Assembly (NCBI GenBank): GCA_020847735.1
Contig: JADLBL010000015.1
Location: forward strand, 248,001-312,000
DNA length: 64,000 nucleotides
Direction: 5' to 3'
Source: Candidatus Eisenbacteria bacterium
GTDB taxonomy: Bacteria; Eisenbacteria; RBG-16-71-46
Positions 27,590 through 36,450 of the stretch are shown here, piece after piece. Under the pieces are notes generated by a model. That model saw only the letters and a list, made by a program, of their open reading frames with translations, made no database searches and was not told the DNA's origin. The translations under genes were made by a program, and so were the position numbers. Every line of letters starts with the position of its first letter. Within the stretch, counting starts at the first letter, position 1.

Positions 27590-27617
27590 CCGCGAGGTTA
27601 GCGAGGCCGCCTCGCGG
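27590..27617 (-). promoter_or_regulatory. Mutually exclusive hairpins in the PIG-L leader
   Basis: Read on the minus strand: CCGCGAGG (27617-27610), CCTCGC (27606-27601) and CCTCGCGG (27597-27590). The first can pair with the second (6 bp) or with the third (8 bp), not both. The element is 44 bases from the PIG-L start codon. It may be a switchable leader or simply a GC-rich repeat. Confidence 0.3.
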
Positions 27618-27697
27618 TCGGCAATACTAAACACGCGACGGAAACCTCCTCCTCACCGCATGAAGGCATGGCGGAGCCTGCCCCGCCGCGGGTAGGA

Positions 27698-27725
27698 TTG
27701 ACGCGGGCCCGTCTGCCCATACGGT
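27698..27725 (+). promoter_or_regulatory. Possible promoter of the lamin-tail protein gene
   Basis: TTGACG (27698-27703), a near-consensus -35, is followed after 16 bases by TACGGT (27720-27725). The start codon is 105 bases downstream. Confidence 0.35.
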
Positions 27726-27829
27726 TCCCGACATGCGACACGCGGCGCCGTTCGACCATCTCGCGCCCGCTTCGCGCACCCGCGCAGGACCCCCCGCTCC
27801 CCTGCACAGCCGCTCTGGAGGCCTCCGCC

Positions 27830-28474
27830 ATGCGTTCCTTGCTTCGCATCCTCGCCCTCGCCGCTCTCGCGGCGGCCGCCATCGTCCCGGCCGCGCTCGC
27901 GCAGAGCGACATCATCATTTCCGAGTACGTCGAAGGCAGCAGCAACAACAAGGCGATCGAGCTCTACAACCCGACGGGAGCCGCGATCGATCTCGCCGCG
28001 GGCGACTACAAGCTGCTCCTCTACTTCAACGGCTCGGTCACGATCGGCAACACGATCGGCCTGACCAGCGTGCTACCCAGCGGCGGCAAGTGGGTCGTCG
28101 CTCACGCAAGCGCGTCGGCCGGGATCCTCGCGGTCGCGAACCAGACGAGCACCGTGCTCCAGTTCAACGGCGACGACGCCGTCGTGCTCGCCAAGGGCGC
28201 GGTCAACACGGTCGTGGACGCCTTCGGTCAGGTCGGCTTCGATCCCGGCACCGAGTGGGGCACGGGCCTCGTGAGCACCGCCGACAACACGCTTCGCCGC
28301 AAGCCGCTGGTCTGCGACGGCGACACGAACGCGACCGACACGTTCGATCCGTCCATCCAGTGGGACGGTTTCGCGACCGACACGATCAACGGGCTCGGCC
28401 AGCACACGATCGCGTGCGGTCCGACGCCGGCCGCCGGCAGCACCTGGGGCGGCCTCAAACTGCTCTATCGGTAG
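27830..28474 (+). CDS. Secreted lamin-tail-domain protein with LKxxYR tail
   Basis: A 214-residue exported protein. ATG 27830 has TGGAGG about 8 bases upstream and begins a signal peptide (LLRILALAALAAAAIVPAALA). Almost all the mature part is a lamin-tail (LTD) immunoglobulin-like domain with the hallmark IIISEYVEGSSNNKAIELYN and VVAHASASAGIL...FNGDDAVVL. LTD modules are common on extracellular nucleases and surface proteins; no catalytic domain follows here. Two Cys near the end (VCDGD, IACGP) may form a disulfide. The protein ends STWGGLKLLYR, like the DUF4114-like protein at 16819-17565. A GC hairpin follows the stop. Confidence 0.85.
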   Translation: MRSLLRILALAALAAAAIVPAALAQSDIIISEYVEGSSNNKAIELYNPTGAAIDLAAGDYKLLLYFNGSVTIGNTIGLTSVLPSGGKWVVAHASASAGILAVANQTSTVLQFNGDDAVVLAKGAVNTVVDAFGQVGFDPGTEWGTGLVSTADNTLRRKPLVCDGDTNATDTFDPSIQWDGFATDTINGLGQHTIACGPTPAAGSTWGGLKLLYR

Positions 28475-28567
28475 GCTGAACCACGTTCGCCCGACGGCTC
28501 CGGGCTTTCGCGTCCCGGACCGAGAGCGCTGGAAGCAGGGTCGGCGCGTGAACGCACCAGAGTCGAA

Positions 28568-28597
28568 GCCGCCCGGCGGGGACTCCCGCCGGGCGGC
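28568..28597. terminator. GC-rich hairpin between convergent genes
   Basis: GCCGCCCGGCGGG and CCCGCCGGGCGGC form a perfect 13-bp stem around GACT. It sits between the lamin-tail gene and the convergent FG-GAP gene and could serve both. Confidence 0.55.
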
Positions 28598-28617
28598 TCG
28601 CGTTTCACGCCGGAGCC

Positions 28618-31600
28618 TCACTCCATGCGCACCACGTGCCGTGTCGCTTGGAAGCGGCCGGCGCGCATCCGCGCGTAGTACACGCCCGCCGCGGCGCGCG
28701 CTCCGACGTCGTCGCGTCCGTCCCATGCGATCGCGTGGCTGCCGCCGCCCAGCTCGGCGTTCACGAGCGAGCGCACGTGCCGGCCCTGCATGTCGAAGAC
28801 GTCCACGCTGACGCGCTGCGACTGCGGCAGCGAGACGATGAACGCCGTGTTTCCGCGCGCTGGATTTGGCCGGGGCGACGAGAACGCGACGACCGACGGC
28901 AGCGACGGCGGCGGAGTTCCGGTCACGGAGGTGTAGATGAGGAAGTTCGCGGCGCTGGCGTCGTTCACGTTGGGCCGCGCCGAGTCGCGCACCCGGACAC
29001 GAGCCTGTTGCGTGAACGGCCCCGAGACGTTCCAGACGAAGCTGCTCCCGGTCTGGCTGCGCGCCAGCGTTTCCCAGTTCTGCCCGCCATCGCGTGAAAG
29101 CTCGACGTCCACGGCCATCACCGACGGGCTGTGGCTCCAGCTGATCACCTGCTGCGCCTGGACGAGCCATTCCTCGCCACCGTCGGGCGCCGCCAGCGAA
29201 ACCAGCGCGGTGTCGGGGATGCAACCGCCGAGCAGTCTCATGTACTGGCTGGACGCGGGCGCCCCGAGCAGCGCGTCCACCTCACCGTCCTCGTCGAAGT
29301 CCGAGAGCACGACCGGGCCGAGTGCGACACCTGTCGAGTAACGCTCCGGCACGGTGAAGGTGGCGTCACCGACGGTCCCCGCTCCCTTGCCGAACAGCAG
29401 CTGTGCGGCGCCCACGGGCGAGATGCCGCTGAAGCTGACCAGCAGGTCCGCTCGACCGTCGCGATTGAAGTCGGCCACGCCGAGGCGCCGCGGCCCGAGC
29501 TCGTTCGTGACGTAGGACACCGGGAGGAACGAGCCGTTGCCGATGCCGCCGGCGCCAAGGCCGATCGAGACCGCGGTGCGCAAGGCGCCCGCGAACGCCA
29601 GGTCCGTGATGCCGTCCTCGTTGAAATCGGCGGCGACGACGTCGGTCACCGCATCGCTCACGCCGCCGCTGGCGGCGATGCGGCCCGCCGCGGAGAACGC
29701 GCCGTTGCCGAGGCCGGCGGCGCCAGCGCCGAGCATGATCTGCACTCCAGGGACACTCGCCGAAGGGCTGGCGATGGCGAGGTCGAGAACGCCATCCTCG
29801 TTGAAGTCGCCGGTCGTGATCCTTCCCGGTGAATCGCCGGCGTAGTAGCGGTTGCGGATCGGGAACGTGCCGTCTCCGACACCGTTCGCGCCGCCCCCCT
29901 GCAGGACGAAGATCGAGTCGGTCGCGAGGCTCGAGACCACGAGATCCTGGATGCCGTCCTCGTTGAAGTCGCCGGTCGCGATGCCGGACGGATCCGCGCC
30001 CGCCGGCACCAGCGACGCCGGCCCGAACGTGCCGTTGCCGACGCCGCCGGAGCCGCCGCCGGGCAGCACGGCGACGCCCCCCGCACGCGTCGTCGCCACG
30101 TCGAGGATGCCGTCCTCGTTGAAGTCGGCGGTCGTCAGGTTCCGGCCGGCGCCGCCGGCGGAGTAGGTGACGTCCGTCGCGAACGTGCCGTTGCCGACCC
30201 CCGCCGTGCCGAGACCGCGCTTGAAGGCGATCCCGACGCCCACGTCGTGGACGAGGTCGGGGATGCCGTCCTCGTTGAAGTCGGCCGTAATCGCGTCCTG
30301 CGGGCCGCCCGCGGCCGTCGTGATCGCCGGGCCGGTGTTCGTCAGGGTCGGGCAGATCGTGAAGTTCGCGTTGCTGATGTCCGCCAGGTGGGGCTGACCG
30401 TGCGCGAGGACGCGCAGGCGCGCGGTGTTCGACGCGGGCAGCGCGACCTTCCAGGACAGGCTCGTACCCGGCGCATCCGTGGCGATCCGCTCCCAGTTGG
30501 CACCACCGTCGCGGGACAGCTCGACGTCCACCGAGGTCGTCGTAACGCCCTTCGTCCACGAGAGCGTCGCGAAGGTGACCGGCTGCAGCACCTCGCCGCC
30601 GTTGGGGAACGAGACGACCGGTGGAGTGCTCACGGCCGAAGCGCAGCCGCCCGTGAAAACCGTCAGGTTGTTCGTCGAGAGATTCGCGACCACGAAGTCC
30701 ATTCGGCCGTCTTCGTTGAAGTCGCCCGCCGCGAGCGCGTCGGGCGCCGTACCCGTCGTGGAGGCGCCGCCTCCGATCGTGAACGTTCCCGTCCCGATCG
30801 CCGAGGAGCCGTTGCCGAAGAACACCTCCATCGCCCCGATCACGCTCGCGCCGACCAGGTCTTCGATGCCGTTGCGCGAAGGGTCGGCGACCACCAGGTC
30901 GGCCATGGGCAGTCCGCTCAAGTAGTTCTGGGCGGCGCCCAGAATCGAGACGCCGTTGGCGAGCGAGTTCAGGTGGACGCTGATCCCGCCCGCGTTCGCC
31001 ACGGCCACGTCGGGGTCGCCGTCGTCGTCGAAATCGTGCAGCACGACCGCGTGCGGCCCGCCGAAGGTGGTGTAGCTGGAAACCGAGAACACGCCGGTGC
31101 CGAAGCCGTTCGTGCCCGTGTTGCGCAGGCGCGAGATCGAGTTCGAACCGAAGTTGGCCGTCACCAGATCGAGATCGCCGTCGAGATCGAGGTCACCCGC
31201 CGCGATGCCCTCGGGGTTGCCTCCGGTGCCGTAGAAGACCGGGCTGCCGAACGTGCCATTGCCGTCGCCGGTCGGGAAGGCGCCTCCCGGGAGGATGCCG
31301 ACGCGGTTGTTCAGGCTGTCGGTCACCGCGAGGTCGAGCACGCCGTCGTTGTCGAGGTCGGCGGCCACGATACCGACGCACTGTCCGATGCCCGCCTCAG
31401 CGACGCCGGCCGCGAAGGTGCCGTCACCAACCCCGCCCGCGCCGTTGCCGCGGAAGATCATGAGCCCGCTCGCGTGCGTCACGGCGAGATCGAGGATGCC
31501 GTCCTCGTCGAAGTCGCCGACCGCGACCCGATTCGCCACCGAGGGCGTTCCGTACACCGTGGCGCCCGTGAAACTCGCGTTGCCCACGCCCCCGACGCCG

Positions 31601-33522
31601 TTGCCGCGCAGGATCGCCACGCCGCTCGAAACCGTGACCGCGAGATCGAGAATGCCGTCCTCGTCGAAGTCCCCCACCTCGACGTCGCGCGGGGTCGCGA
31701 CCGGACCACCGACGGTCACCGGGGTGTTCACGGTGGGACAGATGCTGAAGAACGAACCGCTCAGGTCGGAGACTCCGGGCTCGTCCACGCTGCTGATCCG
31801 GATGCGCACCTGGTTCGAGTTGAGAATGGGCGCGAACACGGTCTGTGATCCGTCGGCCGTGGTCGAGCTCACGAGCGTGACCGGCGCGCCGTTGTTCACG
31901 GTGTATTCGATCTTCACGTTGCCGCCGACGTCGCCCGACCAGGTGACGACGATCGGCTGCAGGGCGCCGAAGAACTCGCCGCCATCGGGGCTCGTGACCG
32001 TGAGCGAGGGAACGTAGAGCGAACCGCCCGACTCGCGGTGGTTCGCCGTGATGCCCGCCGGATTCGCCCAGGCGAACATCACTCCCCCTCCGCCGTCCTC
32101 GGCGAGCATGACGTCGTCCTGCTGGCCATCGTTGCCGGCGGGCTGGGTGCTGCCCGAATGGAAGGTGTTCCACAGGACGGCGCCCGACGAACTGATGTGC
32201 GTCACCTCGACGTCGGCTGTGAAGTCGATCTGGTCATCGTTCCGGGGAATGGTCTCGTAGGCGAGATAGGCCCCTCCCGAGATGTCGGGAATCATGGTGA
32301 GGCGCAACTGGTCGTTCTCGCCCGTGTTGACCGCGACACCGCCCGAAGTCCATTGCGGCGTGCTGAAGGCGTTGAAGCGCTGCGCGCGAATGTCCCGCCG
32401 GTACGGCACGCCGCCGGGTCCGACCACGGCGTTGTCTCTCATGTCCACCCAGCCGACGATGCACCCGCTCGCGCCGTCGTCCACGAGCCGGAGCGAACGC
32501 TGCACGGAGGCGTCCATGCCGGAGCTGACGACGACCTGGGCGTTGCCGGTCGAGCCCCACGAGGAGTTCACCGCGCCCGACGGAGTGACACGGGTCACGA
32601 ACAGATCCGTGCCGCCGTTCGCGAAGTCCGTGGCCGAGAAGGCGATCGTCAGGCCGAGGGTGGCGTCCCAGATCGCGTCGGCGCACAGCACTTCGAAGTC
32701 CGCGTCCTCAAAGACCGTGTTTCCGAGCGCCCCCCAGGTGATCGCTCCGGTGACGTCCACGCGGCTGGCGCGCAGCCGCTCCGGCCCGGTCGAGTTGGTT
32801 TCCTCGGTCCAGACCGCCACCAGGCCGCCGCCGTCGGCAACGATTGTCTGCGCGCGCAGGTCGTCACCCGCCCCCGTCGAGCGGCTCAGGACGAGCCCGG
32901 CGGCGCCGAACTCGAGCGCTCCGGTCTTGGAGACGCGTTGCACGCGCACCGTGTCGGTTCCGCCGACCCCGCCCTGCCCGATCCACAGCGCGAGCAGCTC
33001 GCCACCCTTCGCCAGCGCCACCCGCGGCTGGCCGGTCATGCCGCTCGAGAGTCCACCCACCCGGATGCCGGGAAAGGCGATGGTCGCGTCGCCGTCGCCA
33101 TCGAAGTGCTGCGCGTAGAGCCCGTTGACGAATCCGCTGCCCGAGAAGCCGTTGAAGTAGGCGACCCACACCCCGCCGCCGCCGTCGGCGAGCACGGACG
33201 GCGTGTTTCCGAGGCCCTCTCCGGGTCCGACGGGCAGCCCACGCTCACCGACCCAGACCGTCGCTCCGTCGCGATCGAGCCGCTGCACCTTGACCGAATC
33301 GGGCGACGTGCTGGCGTTCTGTCGGAACGCGACGAACATGCCCCCGTGTCCATCGGAGCACATGCTCGAGAAGCCGCCACCCGGCACGGGGAAGTCGAAC
33401 GTGAAGGCGCTGTTCGTGACGACCGGGTTTCCGGCGGCGGCCCAGGCGGCGAAGACGGGTCGAGGCGCGAGCAGGACGAACAGGGCGAACAGCGGCGCGA
33501 GGATCGCGGCAAGGGCACGCAT
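28618..33522 (-). CDS. 1634-residue exported FG-GAP repeat protein with FlgD-like C-terminal domain
   Basis: A very large exported protein. After a signal peptide (LAAILAPLFALFVLLAPRPVFA) the first ~500 residues are beta-rich and read like a propeller. Two blocks of VCBS/FG-GAP calcium-binding repeats follow (residues ~600-955 and ~1065-1430), each unit with a core such as GDFDEDGILDLAV or ADFNEDGI. Three small 'PDGGE' beta-sandwich domains separate and flank them (around 511, 971 and 1442; e.g. VDVELSRDGGQNWETLA). The last ~85 residues are an FlgD/Ig-like sorting domain (PRPNPARGNTAF ... WDGRDDVGARAAAGVYYARM). Likely a surface or released adhesin-like protein. ATG 33522 has GGAGG 6 bases upstream. 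The repeats leave near-identical DNA (CGTCCTCGTTGAAGTC variants). Confidence 0.92.
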   Translation of the reverse strand: MRALAAILAPLFALFVLLAPRPVFAAWAAAGNPVVTNSAFTFDFPVPGGGFSSMCSDGHGGMFVAFRQNASTSPDSVKVQRLDRDGATVWVGERGLPVGPGEGLGNTPSVLADGGGGVWVAYFNGFSGSGFVNGLYAQHFDGDGDATIAFPGIRVGGLSSGMTGQPRVALAKGGELLALWIGQGGVGGTDTVRVQRVSKTGALEFGAAGLVLSRSTGAGDDLRAQTIVADGGGLVAVWTEETNSTGPERLRASRVDVTGAITWGALGNTVFEDADFEVLCADAIWDATLGLTIAFSATDFANGGTDLFVTRVTPSGAVNSSWGSTGNAQVVVSSGMDASVQRSLRLVDDGASGCIVGWVDMRDNAVVGPGGVPYRRDIRAQRFNAFSTPQWTSGGVAVNTGENDQLRLTMIPDISGGAYLAYETIPRNDDQIDFTADVEVTHISSSGAVLWNTFHSGSTQPAGNDGQQDDVMLAEDGGGGVMFAWANPAGITANHRESGGSLYVPSLTVTSPDGGEFFGALQPIVVTWSGDVGGNVKIEYTVNNGAPVTLVSSTTADGSQTVFAPILNSNQVRIRISSVDEPGVSDLSGSFFSICPTVNTPVTVGGPVATPRDVEVGDFDEDGILDLAVTVSSGVAILRGNGVGGVGNASFTGATVYGTPSVANRVAVGDFDEDGILDLAVTHASGLMIFRGNGAGGVGDGTFAAGVAEAGIGQCVGIVAADLDNDGVLDLAVTDSLNNRVGILPGGAFPTGDGNGTFGSPVFYGTGGNPEGIAAGDLDLDGDLDLVTANFGSNSISRLRNTGTNGFGTGVFSVSSYTTFGGPHAVVLHDFDDDGDPDVAVANAGGISVHLNSLANGVSILGAAQNYLSGLPMADLVVADPSRNGIEDLVGASVIGAMEVFFGNGSSAIGTGTFTIGGGASTTGTAPDALAAGDFNEDGRMDFVVANLSTNNLTVFTGGCASAVSTPPVVSFPNGGEVLQPVTFATLSWTKGVTTTSVDVELSRDGGANWERIATDAPGTSLSWKVALPASNTARLRVLAHGQPHLADISNANFTICPTLTNTGPAITTAAGGPQDAITADFNEDGIPDLVHDVGVGIAFKRGLGTAGVGNGTFATDVTYSAGGAGRNLTTADFNEDGILDVATTRAGGVAVLPGGGSGGVGNGTFGPASLVPAGADPSGIATGDFNEDGIQDLVVSSLATDSIFVLQGGGANGVGDGTFPIRNRYYAGDSPGRITTGDFNEDGVLDLAIASPSASVPGVQIMLGAGAAGLGNGAFSAAGRIAASGGVSDAVTDVVAADFNEDGITDLAFAGALRTAVSIGLGAGGIGNGSFLPVSYVTNELGPRRLGVADFNRDGRADLLVSFSGISPVGAAQLLFGKGAGTVGDATFTVPERYSTGVALGPVVLSDFDEDGEVDALLGAPASSQYMRLLGGCIPDTALVSLAAPDGGEEWLVQAQQVISWSHSPSVMAVDVELSRDGGQNWETLARSQTGSSFVWNVSGPFTQQARVRVRDSARPNVNDASAANFLIYTSVTGTPPPSLPSVVAFSSPRPNPARGNTAFIVSLPQSQRVSVDVFDMQGRHVRSLVNAELGGGSHAIAWDGRDDVGARAAAGVYYARMRAGRFQATRHVVRME

Positions 33523-33652
33523 GGGACCTCCGGCTGGAGAGAGGTGGGTTCCAGGGGGTAGTGGCCCGGAAACCGCCGGAAGTCACACGATATTGTTCGA
33601 ACGATCGGTCGGAGCAGGCCGCCCGTTCATTGTTTGGCCTGACCGAACGAAA

Positions 33653-33678
33653 GGGGGCGCGCCTCACGGCACGCCCCC
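33653..33678 (-). terminator. Terminator of the CsgG-like gene
   Basis: Minus-strand hairpin, 11 bp with one mismatch (GGGGGCG-GCC arms), followed on the minus strand by TTTCGTT. It begins 23 bases after the CsgG-like stop. This is one of the few hairpins here with a T-rich tail. Confidence 0.65.
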
Positions 33679-33700
33679 AGAGCCAGCACGGGCTGGGCTC

Positions 33701-34645
33701 CTACTTGGAAAGCTGGCACATCGTGCTGATCACCCAGCCCTCGTTGCCCAGCTCGTCGTTGACCTTCCAGAACACGCCCTGCTTGTCGCCGGTCGGATAG
33801 AGCATCAAGCCGGGATCGAGGTCGCGCACGACGCTCGAGGTGTTCTTGGGCTCGGAGAAGAGCTTCGTGGCCTTGGCGACGGTGATCGCCTGCTGCACGT
33901 TGTTCGCCTTGGCGTCGGGCTGCACCTTCTGTACTTCCTCCATCAGCTTGATATAGGCGTCGAGGTACGCCATCGCCACCACCTGGCCGATCTCGGTGTT
34001 CGAGTAGCTGCTCGCGCCGGCCGCGGCGAACATTCCGAAGTAGCCGCCGCCGCCGGCGCCCCAGCCGAGGTTGGTCTTCTTGGCGTGGCCCTGAACCGTC
34101 GCGATGATCTCGGTCGAGCGCACGTCGGTCAGCGTCAGCACCACGTCGGCGGTCTTGCTCTTGAGGCTCACCCCGCCGAGCACCGCGCCCACGCCGCCGC
34201 CGAGCAGCCCGCCGACCACGCCGCCGATCTTGGTGCCCTTGGCGTTGTTGTTCCTGTTGGCGATGTCCGGCACGAGCGTGTAGTCGGCCGCCTTCATCTG
34301 GCCTTTGCCGATGTTCGATCCGCCGCGCATCTCGCCGCCCGAGGCGAGCGCGCGCTCCTGCTGCGCCGCCTGCAGGCCCTTGCCGCGGTCCACCAGCGTC
34401 CAGCACTTGCTCTGCTGCGCGTACACCTTGATGAGCGCCTCCGGCGATTCGAGGCCGAAGCGCGTCCACCACTTGTCTTCGGGTTCGTTCACCGCGAGCG
34501 TGCCGATCTTCTTGTCGCAGATCGGAATCTCGGTCTTCATCGCGGCTTCTTCCTTGTCCTTCGCGAACGCCTGCGTGACGCTCGCGAAGCCGATGGCGAG
34601 CGCGAGCAGCGCGAGGCCGCGAAGCGTCGGGACCGTGCGGTTCAT
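33701..34645 (-). CDS. Exported CsgG-like protein with C-terminal SH3-like domain
   Basis: A 314-residue exported protein. Signal peptide (LRGLALLALAIGFASVTQAFA), then a CsgG/curli-assembly-like domain (residues ~55-235) with the family pattern WTLVDRGKGLQAAQQERAL and a glycine-rich stretch VGGLLGGGVGAVLGG. The last ~60 residues look like a bacterial SH3 domain (KLFSEPKNTSSVVRDLDPG ... NEGWVISTMCQ). CsgG itself is an outer-membrane lipoprotein pore; this protein has no lipobox Cys, so a soluble or peripheral relative is more likely. AGGAGG lies 7 bases before ATG 34645. It is divergent from two lipoprotein genes. Confidence 0.78.
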   Translation of the reverse strand: MNRTVPTLRGLALLALAIGFASVTQAFAKDKEEAAMKTEIPICDKKIGTLAVNEPEDKWWTRFGLESPEALIKVYAQQSKCWTLVDRGKGLQAAQQERALASGGEMRGGSNIGKGQMKAADYTLVPDIANRNNNAKGTKIGGVVGGLLGGGVGAVLGGVSLKSKTADVVLTLTDVRSTEIIATVQGHAKKTNLGWGAGGGGYFGMFAAAGASSYSNTEIGQVVAMAYLDAYIKLMEEVQKVQPDAKANNVQQAITVAKATKLFSEPKNTSSVVRDLDPGLMLYPTGDKQGVFWKVNDELGNEGWVISTMCQLSK

Positions 34646-34845
34646 GCCTACCTCCTGCGTGGGTCGCGGAATATGCTTCGGGAAACGATCGTGCCGGACG
34701 TGGGACCGTCTCAAAGGGGGAGCCCGGAAACTACCACGGCGGAGCGCGCGGAAAGCGCCAAATGTCGCCGCCCCGTGGGCTTGCATCAGCCCCGCCCGGC
34801 CAGGGACAGGGGCGGGATCCGGACCCGCCGCCACCCAGTTCGCGG

Positions 34846-34875
34846 TTGAACCCGCGTCTCTCGGCCGGGGATACT
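34846..34875 (+). promoter_or_regulatory. Promoter implying a leaderless lipoprotein mRNA
   Basis: TTGAAC (34846-34851) and GATACT (34870-34875), 18 bases apart. The ATG at 34882 is only 6 bases beyond the -10 box, where transcription itself should start, and no Shine-Dalgarno precedes it. Confidence 0.5.
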
Positions 34876-34881
34876 GACCCC

Positions 34882-36450
34882 ATGCGTTCGCAAACGACCG
34901 CACGTTTGCTTCTCGCCCTGCTCGCGCTCTCGGGTGCCCTCCTGCCGGCTCTCACGGGCGGTTGCACCTTCAAGGATGTCCGCGGCCTGCATCGAGTCGA
35001 GGTGCCGGCGGGCGACCTGAAGCGCGCGCAACGGAGATCGGACGTGCTGGCGGCGCACCTGCGCGACGGTGGCGTCGTGCTCTTCAGCTCGTGGTCGGTG
35101 GACGATTCGATCCGGACCGTGGCCGGCACCGGTCGCCGCCTCGACCCCGATCGCCGTCCCGTCGCCGGGGAGTCGCACGTCGTGTCGCTCGATTCCGTCG
35201 CGCTCTTCGAGAGCCGACGGACGGATGTTCCCGCGGCGCTCGCGCCGATCACGCTCGTGACCGCGGCCAGCATCTCTCTCAGCGTCTACTGCCTGTGGAA
35301 TCCGAAAGCCTGCTTCGGCTCGTGCCCCACCTTCTACGCCCATGTTGGGGATCGGCAGACGCTGGTGGCCGAAGGATTCTCGGCGAGCGTCGCGCCGGCG
35401 CTCGAGTACGACGACCTCGACGCGCTCGACCTCGTCCACGTGAATGGACCCCGGTTCACCCTGACGATGACGAACGAGGCGCTCGAGACGCACGTCGTCC
35501 GCCGCGCCGACCTGCTGCTCGTTCCGCGTGCGGGCGACGAGCGCGTCGTCGCGGACGAGAGCGGCACTCTGTGGGCCACCCGCGACTGGCTCGCTCCCGA
35601 CGCGGCGCGGGATGAAGCGGGCGATTGCCGCGATGCGCTCGCAGCGCGGGATGCCGGGGAGCGAACGAGCCTCGCGGATTCCACGGACCTCGCCTCGTCC
35701 GAGTTCGTCACACTCTCCTTCGCCCGCGCGCCTCCGGGCGATCGCGCCCTGGTGATCGTCGCCCGGCAGTCGCTGCTCTCGACCTACGTCTTCTACCAGA
35801 CGCTCGCCTGGATGGGCCGTTCCGCCGGGCGCTGGCTGGCTTCACTCGCGAGCGCGGACACCAGCCTCACCCGCCGCATCGAAGGCCCCGCGCGCGCGCT
35901 GGGGCCGATCGAAGTGCAGGTGCTGCAGGACGGCCGATGGGTTGCGGCGGGCCGCTTCCATGAAACCGGTCCGCTCGCCTGGGACTCGCGGCTCGTGCCG
36001 CTGCCCGCAGGTCCCGCGGGGCCGCTCGACGTGCGACTGCGGCTCACCCGCGGCATGTGGCGCATGGATCAGGTCGCGCTCGTCACCGTGGCGGGCCGGC
36101 GCGAGGTCCAGCGGATCCGTCCCGCGGCCGTCCTGCGGCGCGGCCATCCCGACCCGGCGGCGCTCGCTTCGCTGCTCACCGGCACGCCGCCACTCGTCAC
36201 CTCGCCAGGAGACACGCTGGCGATCGAGTACGAGTTTCCGCCGGGCCTGCTTTCCGCCGAGGCGTTCCTCGAGACGCGCGGCTACTACCTCGAATGGATG
36301 CGCGAGGCCTGGATCGCCGAGGAGAATCCCGAAAGGCTCGCGCAGCTCCTGCTCGACCCCGCGGGCGCGCTGCGCCGCATGGCGCCGGAGTACAAGCGCC
36401 TCGAGCCGGAAATGGAGCGAAGCTTCTGGGGCAGCCGCTATGCGCGCTGA
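34882..36450 (+). CDS. Lipoprotein with CFGSCPTFY motif
   Basis: A 522-residue predicted lipoprotein. The N-terminus has a lipobox LTGGC after a hydrophobic stretch (LLLALLALSGALLPA), so it should be lipidated at that Cys. The best marker is KACFGSCPTFYA near residue 145, a Cys-containing motif I have seen in uncharacterised FCB-group proteins; the spacing C-x3-C would allow metal or disulfide formation. The C-terminal half contains beta strands and a final helical segment (AEAFLETRGYYLEWMREAW). No known domain can be named. It overlaps the next gene by 11 bases and is divergent from the CsgG-like gene, suggesting an outer-membrane assembly role, but that is only inference. Confidence 0.75.
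   Translation: MRSQTTARLLLALLALSGALLPALTGGCTFKDVRGLHRVEVPAGDLKRAQRRSDVLAAHLRDGGVVLFSSWSVDDSIRTVAGTGRRLDPDRRPVAGESHVVSLDSVALFESRRTDVPAALAPITLVTAASISLSVYCLWNPKACFGSCPTFYAHVGDRQTLVAEGFSASVAPALEYDDLDALDLVHVNGPRFTLTMTNEALETHVVRRADLLLVPRAGDERVVADESGTLWATRDWLAPDAARDEAGDCRDALAARDAGERTSLADSTDLASSEFVTLSFARAPPGDRALVIVARQSLLSTYVFYQTLAWMGRSAGRWLASLASADTSLTRRIEGPARALGPIEVQVLQDGRWVAAGRFHETGPLAWDSRLVPLPAGPAGPLDVRLRLTRGMWRMDQVALVTVAGRREVQRIRPAAVLRRGHPDPAALASLLTGTPPLVTSPGDTLAIEYEFPPGLLSAEAFLETRGYYLEWMREAWIAEENPERLAQLLLDPAGALRRMAPEYKRLEPEMERSFWGSRYAR

Noticed and set aside
29225-31700. Regularly spaced near-identical 15-16-base segments that at first look like CRISPR repeats
   Set aside because: They encode the D-x-N/D-E-D-G core of FG-GAP repeats and stay in one reading frame; the intervening sequences are related, not spacers.
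30247-31848. Plus-strand frame of 533 codons in the FG-GAP gene
   Set aside because: It mirrors the calcium-binding repeats on the other strand and has no start signal or family.
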